Shown piece by piece: positions 9,732 through 19,021 of a stretch of DNA of 64,000 nt. Each line of letters starts with the position of its first letter. Position 1 is the stretch's first letter. Under the pieces are notes generated by a model. The model was not told where the DNA came from and did not search any database. It was given only the letters and a program-made list of their open reading frames with translations. The translations under genes and the position numbers were made by a program. The DNA is from Rhodospirillales bacterium (GTDB lineage: Bacteria > Pseudomonadota > Alphaproteobacteria > Rhodospirillales > Rhodospirillaceae), in NCBI GenBank assembly GCA_028281845.1, contig JANQJD010000008.1, positions 124,001 through 188,000 of the forward strand, in the 5' to 3' direction.

Positions 9732-10904
9732 ATGATCATGGATCACGCGCAAAGAGCGCTGTTGCCTGCCGGGCTGCGTGATACTCTCCCGCCTGAGGCA
9801 GCATTTGAGGCCCGAGTGACTGAGGGCTTAGCGGCTTTTTTTGCGTCGAACGGGTATGATCGCGTCACGCCTCCCCTTGTGGAGTTCGAGGAGACTCTCC
9901 TGTCCGGGAGTGGAGCTGCGACTGCGGCACAGGTGTTCCGCTTCATGGACCCAATGAGCCAGCGTATGATGGGAGTCCGGGCAGACATCACGTCACAGGT
10001 AGCCAGAATCGCCGTTACCCGTCTAGTCAAGGCGCCGAGACCCCTACGACTAGGGTATGCTGGTCATGTGTTACGAGTCAAAGGATCACAGTTGCGACCA
10101 GAGCGTCAGTCCATCCAAGCTGGCGTGGAGCTGATTGGGTCTCCGCGCGCCGAAGCAGATACAGAAGTGATCCTGCTTGTTGCAGAAGCCCTGGCAGATT
10201 TGGGGGTGACTGGTGTCAGTGTCGATCTCAACTTGCCGACTTTAGTCCCAGCTGTCCTTGCTGGCCTTGGCGTCAAAGGCGCGGAAGAAGAACGTCTGCG
10301 ACGTGCGCTCTATCACAAGGACTCGACAGCACTGGCTGCTGAAGATGGTCTAGCAGCGAGTCTGCTCGTAAAATTGGTAACTGCTTGTTGTGGGCCTGCC
10401 GACCGTGCCGTTGGTGCTTTGGCTGTTCTGGATCTGCCGCCAGTTGCCGCGTCTGAACGAGATGTCTTCTCCCAAGTGGTCAGACTGGTTCGCACTGCAG
10501 CACCCGCTCTGACCATTACTATCGATCCTGTTGAACATTGCGGTTTCGAGTACCATGCGGGAGTGAGTTTCACTATTTTTGCCCGTGGCGCACAGGGGGA
10601 ACTAGGGCGGGGGGGACGGTACCGTGTCGTTGGAAACGGAAAAGTGGCTGAGGAGGTAGCGGTCGGCGCGACATTATTCGTCGATGCTGTACTCGAAGTT
10701 CTTCCTCCCCAAGCAGCGGCGGCCAGTCGCCGTCTCCTTGTGCCCCACGGGACAACCCGCGCGACGGTACGTTCCCTGCAGGCCGCTGATTGGATCACGG
10801 TGGTAGCTCTTGAGCCAGAGGAAAATATAGTAGTACTTGCAACTAGATTAGGATGTTCCCATGTTTTATTTGGGAATCGTATTGTAGCACGAGTTTTACT
10901 TTAG
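9732..10904 (+). CDS. hisZ: ATP phosphoribosyltransferase regulatory subunit HisZ
   Basis: Catalytically inactive paralogue of histidyl-tRNA synthetase that forms the hetero-octameric ATP phosphoribosyltransferase with short HisG and gives histidine feedback control. The 390-residue product has the class II synthetase-like core: LLPAGLRDTLPPEAA, TPPLVEFEETLL, VRADITSQVARIA, PERQSIQAGVELIG and GELGRGGRY. The catalytic tRNA-synthetase features are not intact, and its size and hisZ-purA neighbourhood fit HisZ rather than HisS. ATG at 9732 or 9738 are both possible. It implies that a short-form hisG exists elsewhere in the genome. Confidence 0.88.
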   Translation: MIMDHAQRALLPAGLRDTLPPEAAFEARVTEGLAAFFASNGYDRVTPPLVEFEETLLSGSGAATAAQVFRFMDPMSQRMMGVRADITSQVARIAVTRLVKAPRPLRLGYAGHVLRVKGSQLRPERQSIQAGVELIGSPRAEADTEVILLVAEALADLGVTGVSVDLNLPTLVPAVLAGLGVKGAEEERLRRALYHKDSTALAAEDGLAASLLVKLVTACCGPADRAVGALAVLDLPPVAASERDVFSQVVRLVRTAAPALTITIDPVEHCGFEYHAGVSFTIFARGAQGELGRGGRYRVVGNGKVAEEVAVGATLFVDAVLEVLPPQAAAASRRLLVPHGTTRATVRSLQAADWITVVALEPEENIVVLATRLGCSHVLFGNRIVARVLL

Positions 10905-10961
10905 TACTGCTCGGTCATAGCGGCGTATTCTCTCAGAGAGAGATATTGGAAACAGAAAGAA

Positions 10962-12248
10962 ATGACAAATGTTGTTGCGGTCGTGGGTATCCAGTGGGGC
11001 GACGAAGGCAAGGGCAAGATTGTCGACTGGCTGTCAGAAAAAACGGACATAGTCGTCCGTTTTCAAGGAGGGCATAATGCCGGTCATACCCTTGTCATAG
11101 ACGGAAAGACATATAAGCTCAACATTCTACCATCAGGAATTGTGCGTGGAAAAATTTCTTTCATTGGGAACGGCGTTGTTCTCGATCCGTGGGCCTTTCT
11201 AGACGAGGTCGACAGGCTGAAAGAACAAGGCGTTCCTGTGACTCCGGACACTCTGCGGGTAGCAGAGAATGTCCCTCTTGTTCTTCCTCTGCATCGCACG
11301 CTGGAAAAAACCCGTGAAACAGGTTTGACTTCTATCGGTACAACTGGTAAAGGTATAGGTCCAGCGTATGAAGATAAAGTCGCGCGCCGATCTGTGCGGG
11401 TGTGTGATCTAGCAGACAATACAGTACTGGTCGACAAGGTTGATGGCCTGTTAATCCACCATAATGCATTACTGCGTGGATTCAATAAATCAGAAATTGA
11501 TCGTTTCGTATTATTAAAATCTTTAAAAGATTTAGCACCAAAAATACTACTTTACATGGATGTCGTGTGGCAAAAGCTCGAGTCGTACCACATGGCCGGT
11601 AAACGGATTCTGTTTGAGGGTGCTCAAGGTGCTATGCTCGATGTTGATCATGGTACCTATCCGTTCGTCACTTCTTCGAATACCGTTGCAGCACAGGCGG
11701 CGACAGGTTCAGGCATGGGTGCAGGCAATATTGGATTTGTTCTTGGCGTCTGTAAGGCTTATACCACCCGAGTTGGCGCTGGGCCATTTCCAAGTGAGTT
11801 GAACAATAACCTAGGAAAACAACTTGTTGAACGTGGCTCCGAGTACGGCACGGTGACCGGCCGTCGTCGCCGCTGCGGTTGGTTTGATGCCGTACTCGTA
11901 CGGCAGGCTATTAAAGTCGGCGGGATCAAGGGTATTGCACTGACGAAGCTTGATGTTCTCGACGTCTTAAAAAAAATAAAGATTTGTGTGCGTTACCGCC
12001 TAGATGGAGAGGAACTAGATTATATGCCAGCGCTCATCACAGCCCAGGCACGGCTTGAGCCCGTCTATGAAGAGCTAGATGGCTGGGAAGAAAGCACACG
12101 CGGAGCTCAGAGCTGGACCCAATTGCCCACCAGGGCAATCAGATATGTGCGCCGGCTTGAGGAACTTATTGAGACTCCTGTGACAATGCTTTCAACAAGT
12201 CCTGAGCGGAAGAGCACGATACTCATATCCGATCCGTTCAGCGACTGA
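10962..12248 (+). CDS. purA: Adenylosuccinate synthetase
   Basis: GTP-dependent enzyme that converts IMP and aspartate to adenylosuccinate in AMP synthesis. The 428-residue product has the full length and motifs of the family: [14 protein letters not shown] at the N-terminus, [38 protein letters not shown] and TKLDVLD. It lies 57 bases after hisZ on the same strand, a recurrent alphaproteobacterial pair. Bases 11483-11542 are AT-rich, unlike the rest of the gene. Confidence 0.98.
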   Translation: MTNVVAVVGIQWGDEGKGKIVDWLSEKTDIVVRFQGGHNAGHTLVIDGKTYKLNILPSGIVRGKISFIGNGVVLDPWAFLDEVDRLKEQGVPVTPDTLRVAENVPLVLPLHRTLEKTRETGLTSIGTTGKGIGPAYEDKVARRSVRVCDLADNTVLVDKVDGLLIHHNALLRGFNKSEIDRFVLLKSLKDLAPKILLYMDVVWQKLESYHMAGKRILFEGAQGAMLDVDHGTYPFVTSSNTVAAQAATGSGMGAGNIGFVLGVCKAYTTRVGAGPFPSELNNNLGKQLVERGSEYGTVTGRRRRCGWFDAVLVRQAIKVGGIKGIALTKLDVLDVLKKIKICVRYRLDGEELDYMPALITAQARLEPVYEELDGWEESTRGAQSWTQLPTRAIRYVRRLEELIETPVTMLSTSPERKSTILISDPFSD

Positions 12249-12250
12249 TT

Positions 12251-12280
12251 TGATTTTTCTAGGACTGATTTTTCTAGGAC
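12251..12280. repeat. 15-base perfect tandem duplication after purA
   Basis: TGATTTTTCTAGGAC occurs twice head to tail, starting three bases after the purA stop in the convergent purA/rpoH gap. Confidence 0.97.
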
Positions 12281-12330
12281 AGACATACCGACCGCTGTGC
12301 GGAGGACAACAGCAACAAAAAAACGAACAT

Positions 12331-13287
12331 TCAGGTCAGGAGAGAGTCAGGAGAGACGTTGCTCTTGGGGCCTCTCTTTATTCCCGTGCCCGTGCCGTTC
12401 TGGTATCTGGTATGCTCTTCTTCGTCTCTGTGGGTGCCGCGTATCGACTTCTGTAGTTTCTCAAATGCGCGCACTTCAATCTGACGCACCCGCTCCCGCG
12501 AAATATCATAGTGTTGACTCAAATCTTCCAATGTTGTTGGCTTGTCGCGCAGCCGTCTCTCGATAAGAATATGACGTTCTCTTTCGTTAAGTGTTCTCAT
12601 AGCCAGTGACAGAAGATGGCGCCTTTGGCCCATTTCCTGGAGATCGGCGACAATGACTTCTTGGCTTGCGCTTTCGTCTATTAAGCAATCCTGCCACTCT
12701 CCCTCATCCTTCCCCCGAAGAGGGGTATTAAGCGAGCGATCGGTGTTTGTCAGACGCTGATTCATCTGCACGACATCCCCTTCGGGGACATCAAGTTTCT
12801 CTGCGATCAATCGCACGGAATCAGGGGACAGGGCCCCTTCGTCAAGGGCTTGCACCTGACCTTTGATTTTACGCAAATTGAAAAACAGCTTTTTCTGTGC
12901 AGCCGTTGTGCCTATCTTGACCAAGGACCATGAGTGCAGAATATATTCCTGAATGGCCGCCCGAATCCACCACATAGCATAGGTCGCCAACCGGAAACCA
13001 CGATCTGGATCAAAGCGGCGTACGGCCTGCATCAGACCCACGTTGCCTTCGGAAATCACTTCTCCCATAGGCAAACCATATCCTCTATAGCCCCTAGCGA
13101 CTTTTACTACCAAACGTAGGTGACTCATTACAAGCTTGTGTGCTGCGTTGAGGTTCCCATTATTCTTATAGTCCTGAGCCAGTGCATACTCTCGTTCAGG
13201 CACAAGCATGGGGAATTTACGTAGTTCATGCATGTAATGCATGATATCATGGTTTTGCGCTATCGCAAATGGCGAACACGCAGTCAT
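12331..13287 (-). CDS. rpoH: RNA polymerase heat-shock sigma factor RpoH
   Basis: Sigma-32 class factor that directs transcription of chaperone and protease genes. The 318-residue product has region 2 (EGNVGLMQAVRRFDPDRGFR, then ATYAMWWIRAAIQEYI), the RpoH box QKKLFFNLR at residues 131-139, and region 4 (TLEDLSQHYDISRERVRQIE). GGAGAGG six to seven bases upstream of ATG 13287 fixes the start; the frame is open for 12 more codons without a better site. The C-terminus is extended and poorly conserved, and contains an 11-base tandem duplication at 12335-12356. Confidence 0.97.
   Translation of the reverse strand: MTACSPFAIAQNHDIMHYMHELRKFPMLVPEREYALAQDYKNNGNLNAAHKLVMSHLRLVVKVARGYRGYGLPMGEVISEGNVGLMQAVRRFDPDRGFRLATYAMWWIRAAIQEYILHSWSLVKIGTTAAQKKLFFNLRKIKGQVQALDEGALSPDSVRLIAEKLDVPEGDVVQMNQRLTNTDRSLNTPLRGKDEGEWQDCLIDESASQEVIVADLQEMGQRRHLLSLAMRTLNERERHILIERRLRDKPTTLEDLSQHYDISRERVRQIEVRAFEKLQKSIRGTHRDEEEHTRYQNGTGTGIKRGPKSNVSPDSLLT
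12335..12356. repeat. 11-base perfect tandem duplication at the rpoH 3' end
   Basis: GTCAGGAGAGA occurs twice directly before the rpoH stop codon. The unit is not a multiple of three, so the duplication must have changed the last residues of RpoH. Confidence 0.93.
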
Positions 13288-13400
13288 GCCAACCTCTCCA
13301 TTTAAAAATGCAATGAGCATCACCTGCTAGAAAAATGCAGCTCAGCTTCCGATATCGACACAGTTTCTACGAAAGCTGGAATAATAACATAGTTTTTTTA

Positions 13401-14366
13401 TCAGGTATATTGCATTGAGTGAAGCTCTAAAAAATTAGTTAGTTCTTGGATATCAAATGGTAACTTGCTGAAAAAGCGAAGTTGGTTTCCAGTGCGAGGG
13501 TGGAAAAAACTGATTGAACAGGCGTGAAGGGCTTGGCGTGGGAGGACCAGCATTGGCGGGCAATCCCGCGGCCTGCGACCATAAACAAGATCCCCAATAA
13601 TGGGATGTCCCATGGAGGACATGTGCACTCTGATCTGATGCGTGCGTCCTGTTGCCAAGCAGCATTCTATCAGGCTTGCGGAATTACTAAAAGTTTTTAT
13701 TATTTTATAATGAGTGATCGCTGGTTTTCCTCTCATTGGAAGAACAGTCATCTTTTTACGATTCACGGGATGTCGGCCAATATTGGCTGTCACCACCCCT
13801 GAGCGCTCTGGTGGCACGCCCCATACCACGGCTTGGTAACGCCTGTCTATGCGGTGATCCGCAAACTGCGCAGCAAGGTTGTAATGGGCGGTGTCTGTCT
13901 TGGCCACTACCAACAGGCCGCTAGTATCCTTGTCGAGGCGGTGCACAATGCCCGGTCGCCCAAAAGCGCTCCCTATATTAGAGAGTCTTGTCTCATAACG
14001 GGCTAGCAGAGCATTGACGAGGGTATTGTCTAGATTGCCAGGAGCAGGATGCACTACCATACCAGGAGATTTGTCTATTAAAAGAATATCGTTATCTTCA
14101 TATACTATTTTTAAAGGCACGAATTGTGGCTCTAATTGTGGAGGCGCAGGGATAGTGACTTTGACCGCCTGTCCACGGTGCATCCGAGCGGCCGGATCCC
14201 TCACCGTTACACCATCTACAGTAATCAGTCCCTGCATGATCAGCGCTTTGAGACGCGAACGTGACAGGAAAGATGGACGGCATTGGTCTAGCCTTAACCC
14301 AGCTTGTTCCCGTGCGATATGCACTTGAAAAAATGTCTTGTCAGTTGGCATATAGACCCCATGCAC
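13401..14366 (-). CDS. rluD: RluA/RluD-family 23S rRNA pseudouridine synthase
   Basis: Converts specific uridines of 23S rRNA to pseudouridine. The 321-residue product has an N-terminal S4 RNA-binding domain (about residues 22-80, SRSRLKALIMQGLITVDG) and the catalytic domain with GIVHRLDKDTSGLLVVAKT, where the Asp of HRLDKDTSG is the nucleophile, plus CLATGRTHQIRVHMSSMGHP. ATG 14366 has GGAG four bases upstream; ATG 14351 is an alternative. rpoH lies directly downstream, as in many Rhodospirillales. Confidence 0.92.
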   Translation of the reverse strand: MHGVYMPTDKTFFQVHIAREQAGLRLDQCRPSFLSRSRLKALIMQGLITVDGVTVRDPAARMHRGQAVKVTIPAPPQLEPQFVPLKIVYEDNDILLIDKSPGMVVHPAPGNLDNTLVNALLARYETRLSNIGSAFGRPGIVHRLDKDTSGLLVVAKTDTAHYNLAAQFADHRIDRRYQAVVWGVPPERSGVVTANIGRHPVNRKKMTVLPMRGKPAITHYKIIKTFSNSASLIECCLATGRTHQIRVHMSSMGHPIIGDLVYGRRPRDCPPMLVLPRQALHACSISFFHPRTGNQLRFFSKLPFDIQELTNFLELHSMQYT

Positions 14367-14385
14367 TCCGCGAAGGGCGAGATTT

Positions 14386-14748
14386 TTGTCCAGCCGTCAC
14401 ACCCTCACGATTATGAAAATACTGGTTATTGTAATGACAGGTTTGATTGCCATTGGGTTGGCTTTTTTAGCCTACGGTCTGTCGATGAAGAGTCCCCATT
14501 TTGGCGAGTCCTCTGCTCTCGTGCACGCCATTGGGAAGGCAGAAGGGAGAGTCTGTGCGGATCTGCGTGTGCCGTTTGGGAGAGTCACGTTGAATCAAGC
14601 ACCTGGTACACGAATCACCGCTATGGTGGTTGACAACCACTGTCTCATCCTTCTGTTGGAAGGCGGTGAGCAGGGGGAGCGAGTGATCGTTATTGATCTC
14701 GTCGCTGGCCGCGTACTGGGCACAGTCACTGTCGAATCCGCACAATGA
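14386..14748 (+). CDS. Small single-pass membrane protein, DUF6476-like
   Basis: About 111-120 residues with one N-terminal membrane segment (LVIVMTGLIAIGLAFLAYGL), followed by a soluble part with a repeated-strand look ending in VIDLVAGRVLGTVTVES. The pattern of a short basic start, one helix and a terminal DLATGRVxGT-like motif resembles the alphaproteobacterial DUF6476 family, whose function is unknown. The start is uncertain: TTG 14386 follows GAAGGGCGAG, while ATG 14413 gives the usual N-terminus. It is divergent from rluD and overlaps the JAMM gene by four bases (ATGA), so the two are likely co-translated. Confidence 0.7.
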   Translation: MSSRHTLTIMKILVIVMTGLIAIGLAFLAYGLSMKSPHFGESSALVHAIGKAEGRVCADLRVPFGRVTLNQAPGTRITAMVVDNHCLILLLEGGEQGERVIVIDLVAGRVLGTVTVESAQ

Positions 14749-15254
14749 CTCCTCCCATTCCCATGCCGCAGATTTTGTCTCTCACACAGAATCATCTTGA
14801 CAGAATGCGCGCTGCTGCCGTCGCTGCTTATCCTGCTGAGTGTTGTGGGCTGTTAGTCGGTGTGCTCGAGACAAAAGCACAGTGGCGAGTAACACATGTC
14901 GTCCCAACATACAACCTACGGGCAGAAGAACGGAATGACCGTTTTGCGATCGATCCTGTCACTCATCTCGCGTTGAGAAGATGTCTCCGCGGGCGACCTG
15001 AGCACATGATCGGCCATTACCATTCTCATCCCAATGGGCAGGCATACCCCTCTGCAAAAGATCTTGCTATGGGATTTGAACCAGAACTCTTCTGGGTCAT
15101 CGTAGCGGTCAATGGCAAAAGGCACGCCGGCGCGACAGAAGCCTATAGATTGGATGGAAAGGCGGTTCATTCTGTAAGTATCCAGATACGGATCGCCACT
15201 TCAGAACTTCAGAATCGACTCTTACACAGTCATGCCCGCCAGAAAGTTGGCTGA
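14745..15254 (+). CDS. JAMM/MPN-family zinc metalloprotease
   Basis: 169-residue protein of the Mov34/JAB superfamily, which cleaves isopeptide or C-terminal peptide bonds of ubiquitin-like modifiers or desulfurises small molecules. The complete JAMM motif is visible: Glu32 in AECCGLLVG, then HSHP (His94, His96), Ser104 and Asp107. It is therefore probably an active zinc enzyme. No ubiquitin-like or MoaD/ThiS partner is adjacent. Its last 25 bases overlap the convergent trkH gene. The substrate is unknown. Confidence 0.85.
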   Translation: MTPPIPMPQILSLTQNHLDRMRAAAVAAYPAECCGLLVGVLETKAQWRVTHVVPTYNLRAEERNDRFAIDPVTHLALRRCLRGRPEHMIGHYHSHPNGQAYPSAKDLAMGFEPELFWVIVAVNGKRHAGATEAYRLDGKAVHSVSIQIRIATSELQNRLLHSHARQKVG

Positions 15255-16684
15255 AAGAGGATCAGTATGCTGAACAGCTCCAATCGCCCTGCGAGCATAG
15301 CGCCCGAGAGGATCCATTTCGCGGCCTCAGAAAGGTGAACAAATGATAGACAAGTGACACTGGGACCTTGTCCTACATTTGAGAGAGCGACAGCCGTCAC
15401 AGAAAAAGCAGTCACGAAATCAAGGCCTATCAAACTGAGCAGTAGAGAAACAATAGCGAACGTGAAGGCATACAGAAAGAAGAACCCGAGCACAGCCTCC
15501 GGCACGCCTGGGGGAATAGGTTGGTGGTTGTAATAGGGTATGCAAACCCCATGGGGTCTGAGTGACTTGAGCATCTGGATCTTCGCTGTGGCGTAGAGAA
15601 TTTGAAAACGGAAAACCTTGATTGCGCCAGTCGTTGAGCCGGCACAACCACCTATGAAGATGATAAAGAACAAAATAGAAATGCTCAGACCATCCCATTG
15701 CCAATAACTGCCCATAGAGTAACCGGTGCCCGTCATCAGGGAGGTAGTTGTAAAAATCGCCATCCGAGCAGCATGCAGTAACGGCCTATCCGAGGCCAGC
15801 CATAATCCACAAAACACCAGTACAATGGCCATCCCAAGGATGGTAAGGAATGCACGAACCTGCGTGTCATATAAAAGTAGTTCTGGAGTCCCACGCACTG
15901 CCTGGAGAGAGAGGAGAATCGGGAGACTACCGAGAATCATTGCTAATACTAATAAGAATTCTATAAATATGTTTTCCCCTATAATAATAAAATATTCTGA
16001 ATTCATAAAACCACCAGTAGATAAAACTGTCATAGCATGCGTCACCGCCTCAAACCCAGTCATACCCAGTCCCCATAACGTCAGGGACAAGAGTACGGTC
16101 AAGCCAACGTAAAGGCTGATCATGATCAGTCCCGTGCTCAACGATGGTGAGCGTTCATGAGCCTCTATGGCCTCGACACGAAAAATTTTCATACCACCAT
16201 CACCACCATCCCCGAGCACCGGAAAGAGCAGCAGTGCTGTCAGAAGGATCCCGATACCGCCAAGCCATTGGAGCAATGCCCGCCAGAGGAGAATACCATA
16301 TGACACACTCTCGAGACCGACGATCACTGTGGAACCTGTAGTGGTCAAACCTGACGTGGCTTCGAAAAAAGCATCCGTGTAGGCCAATTCGAGCTCGGAA
16401 AACACGAACGGCAAGGCCGCAAAGGCCGGCAGTGTCACCCAGATGGTGGTCGTCAGCACGAAACACTGGCGCAAAGAAAGACTGAACGCCATTCTCCGAT
16501 TCATGAAGAAGACAGTGCTACCGGCGCAGAATGTCATGGCCGCGGGAGCTGCAAAGGCTCTGCTCCCATCTTCATCCAAAGCCCATACCACTGCCGCTAG
16601 CCCGAGCATGATCAGGGCCAGGGCAGTGAGCAGCAAGCCAGTGATGCGGAAAACAGGTCTGAGAGTGAGTTTTCCTGCATACAC
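15230..16684 (-). CDS. trkH: TrkH-family potassium transporter, copy 1
   Basis: Inner-membrane K+ uptake subunit that normally works with the TrkA regulator. The 484-residue product has many membrane helices and four pore-loop filter segments: SGLTTTGST, LSTGGFM, LMTGTGYSM and ALSNVGQGPS. The internal GGCAGSTTGAIKVFRFQI and LQWLGGIGILL motifs are typical. It follows the second trkH copy by 55 bases on the same strand. No trkA is in the window. A strongly AT-rich patch lies at 15946-16000. Confidence 0.94.
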   Translation of the reverse strand: MYAGKLTLRPVFRITGLLLTALALIMLGLAAVVWALDEDGSRAFAAPAAMTFCAGSTVFFMNRRMAFSLSLRQCFVLTTTIWVTLPAFAALPFVFSELELAYTDAFFEATSGLTTTGSTVIVGLESVSYGILLWRALLQWLGGIGILLTALLLFPVLGDGGDGGMKIFRVEAIEAHERSPSLSTGLIMISLYVGLTVLLSLTLWGLGMTGFEAVTHAMTVLSTGGFMNSEYFIIIGENIFIEFLLVLAMILGSLPILLSLQAVRGTPELLLYDTQVRAFLTILGMAIVLVFCGLWLASDRPLLHAARMAIFTTTSLMTGTGYSMGSYWQWDGLSISILFFIIFIGGCAGSTTGAIKVFRFQILYATAKIQMLKSLRPHGVCIPYYNHQPIPPGVPEAVLGFFFLYAFTFAIVSLLLSLIGLDFVTAFSVTAVALSNVGQGPSVTCLSFVHLSEAAKWILSGAMLAGRLELFSILILFQPTFWRA

Positions 16685-16739
16685 CGTGCCAGCTTTCTGT
16701 TCTATCTGTCTTTTCCTTCTCTTTTTCCTTGGAGGCGCC

Positions 16740-18194
16740 TTAAAGAGGCTGCCAGAAACTACGCCTCAGCAACACGAGGACCGTCAGAAGCTCCAGACGC
16801 CCCAGTAACATTGTAAAGGACAGGATCCATTTAGCCGTGTCGGGTAATAAACTAAAATTACCTGACGGACCAATAGTAGGTCCAAGCCCAGGACCAACAT
16901 TTCCAAGAGCGGTAGCTGAGCCAGATAAGGCTGTCACAAGGTTCAGCCCCGTCACCATGAGGGCGCCGGCGATGACGGCAAAGCACACGGTATACAACAC
17001 GACAAAGCCCTGTACAGAACGCACGACGTCCTCGGAGATTTTCTCCTTATCAAAATGGACTAAGAACACGCCAGTAGGGTGTAATAACCGCTTAAACTGT
17101 ACGGCCGCTAAAGAAAAGAGTACTTGAAAACGGAAAACCTTGATTGCGCCTGAGGTAGAACCCGTGCAACCGCCCACAAAAGTCAGCCAGAAGAAAATTG
17201 TCTGCGCAAACCCCCCCCATGCGGCATAGTCTGTCGAGACATACCCACAAGTTGTGATCACAGAAACAACATTAAAAGCAGCAGAGCGCAGAGCATTATT
17301 GTAAGAGATATCATGAACTGTCCATAGCCATGTCGCTAGTATCACGACAAATGCTGCCGTGCCTCCGTAAAACCAGCGCACTTGCGAGTGGCCTCGTAAC
17401 CGCCATTCCTTCTGCTGCAAAAGTACGATGAAGAGAACGAATGGTGTCGCGCCAATCATCATGAAGAGGATCAGGATCCACTCAATCAATGAATTGTGAA
17501 AATGACCAATTGATTTATCAAAAGTAGAATAACCACCTGTTGCAAGTGTTGTCATAGCATGATTGATGGCATCGAACCCGTCCATGCCTGCCATCCACAG
17601 AATCAGAGCACATACTACGCTGAAAAGCGCATAAAGCGCAGTGATCGTTCCAGCCATCTGTGAGACACGTGGCATCACCTTATCTGTTTTGTCCGACGAC
17701 TCCATACGAAAGAGTTGCATGCCACCGATTCGCAGATCAGGCAAAACTGCCACAGCCATAACGATGATTCCAATGCCACCGAGCCATTGCAACAGACTGC
17801 GCCATAGCAGAAGGCTGCGTGGGGCTGTGTCTAGATCCGTCATCACAGTGGAACCAGTGGTGGTCAGGCCCGACATAGATTCGAAAAAGGCATCTGCTGG
17901 GGACAGGTGTCGTGACGAGAAGAGAAAAGGCAAGGAACCAAAAGAGCACACGACGAGCCATGCGCCTGTTGTCAGCAAAAATGCTTGTCGCGTGCTCAAG
18001 GGAAGAGAGCCCGGAGAACTGTAAGCGAGAGTTGCTGTTATACCGCAGCAACCTGTTATAATTGATGCAGTAGTAAATGCTTGTAATTCAATATCTTTAA
18101 TATAAGAATCTCCTATAATAGGAAGTATCATTGATAAAGATTCTACTAATAATAAATATCCTATAAGGCGTAAAATAGGAGCATATAAAACCAT
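16740..18194 (-). CDS. trkH: TrkH-family potassium transporter, copy 2
   Basis: Second TrkH paralogue in tandem with copy 1 and of equal length (484 residues) when started at ATG 18194. The filter segments are SGLTTTGST, LATGGYST, ITTCGYVS and ALGNVGPGLG. GGCTGSTSGAIKVFRFQ and LQWLGGIGIIVM match copy 1. GAGGAGG lies 14 bases upstream of ATG 18194. The frame is open upstream to 18311, with another ATG at 18236, so the start is not certain. Bases 18058-18176, which encode the first two helices, are very AT-rich. Confidence 0.92.
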   Translation of the reverse strand: MVLYAPILRLIGYLLLVESLSMILPIIGDSYIKDIELQAFTTASIITGCCGITATLAYSSPGSLPLSTRQAFLLTTGAWLVVCSFGSLPFLFSSRHLSPADAFFESMSGLTTTGSTVMTDLDTAPRSLLLWRSLLQWLGGIGIIVMAVAVLPDLRIGGMQLFRMESSDKTDKVMPRVSQMAGTITALYALFSVVCALILWMAGMDGFDAINHAMTTLATGGYSTFDKSIGHFHNSLIEWILILFMMIGATPFVLFIVLLQQKEWRLRGHSQVRWFYGGTAAFVVILATWLWTVHDISYNNALRSAAFNVVSVITTCGYVSTDYAAWGGFAQTIFFWLTFVGGCTGSTSGAIKVFRFQVLFSLAAVQFKRLLHPTGVFLVHFDKEKISEDVVRSVQGFVVLYTVCFAVIAGALMVTGLNLVTALSGSATALGNVGPGLGPTIGPSGNFSLLPDTAKWILSFTMLLGRLELLTVLVLLRRSFWQPL

Positions 18195-18311
18195 TAAGAT
18201 GCTATTCTCCTCCTCTTTTCGCGAAGAAACACCCATGAGGAGGCGCCCTGATAGTAGCCTGTAGAAGGAAGATGATTCCCACTCCATGCATGAAATGAAA
18301 ATGAAAGTCAA

Positions 18312-19021
18312 AGTCGGTCATGTGGTTCTATCACGAGCGGCCAATAAGGTTCTATGCGGCAGCGTTTCCCCTGGCGGTCGGGGCACTCAGGCCCCCCTGC
18401 TGCGCGACCACACGAATGCTATGATGCTCTCGCTCACTCGCTCACTGAGGGAGCAAGGATGCCGTGCCGCCCCTGCTCGACCACCACAACTGACGAGGGG
18501 TGTTTCCGTAGCCGCGCCCATGCCCTGCAGCGAACAGTCAGTCCGGCTTCTTCCGGGAGGCGGTCTCACAGTGCGCTAGTGTGAGGCGAACTGCAGATAC
18601 ATACGAAAAGCAGATACGAAAAACGGACACACCACAGGAGAAACGCGCACGCCCCATGCCCTATGCCATGCCACACTCGTATACGAGACGGATTCTCGTA
18701 TACGAGACGGATTCAACGATCCGGAGCGGAGCCGGGATGTCTCTGGAAACCCCTGTCACAGGGCGCAAAAAAATGCAGCCATTGTGCCATCACCTGCCAG
18801 TCGCTCCAACAAAGCAGTCACCCCCTCCTTCAACACAAGGGCAACAGGCTCCGCCTGTGCATGAGCGTCCCAACAGCCCTCTCTGTGTCCTCTGTGTCGT
18901 GTCGAACGCATGGCCATGGTTGCCGGTTGCTGTTGCCATGCCACCATGACCCCTCCTTTGCCTTTTTGCCGTGCGGCGTGGCACTATTGGCCTCTAAACC
19001 TCTCAAAAACTTTCATAGCGT
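18312..19021. other. Gene-free gap between trkH and pfp
   Basis: About 710 bases with no frame that looks coding on either strand and no RNA gene that I recognise. It is GC-balanced and rich in small repeats: CTCGCTCA repeats near 18430, GCAGATAC repeats near 18595, and a 19-base palindrome-containing tandem duplication at 18676-18713. It may be the remains of deleted genes. Confidence 0.6.
18676..18713. repeat. 19-base perfect tandem repeat with a palindromic core
   Basis: CTCGTATACGAGACGGATT occurs twice without a spacer. Each copy begins with the perfect 12-base palindrome CTCGTATACGAG, so two identical short hairpins or dimeric protein sites stand 19 bases apart. Confidence 0.97.
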
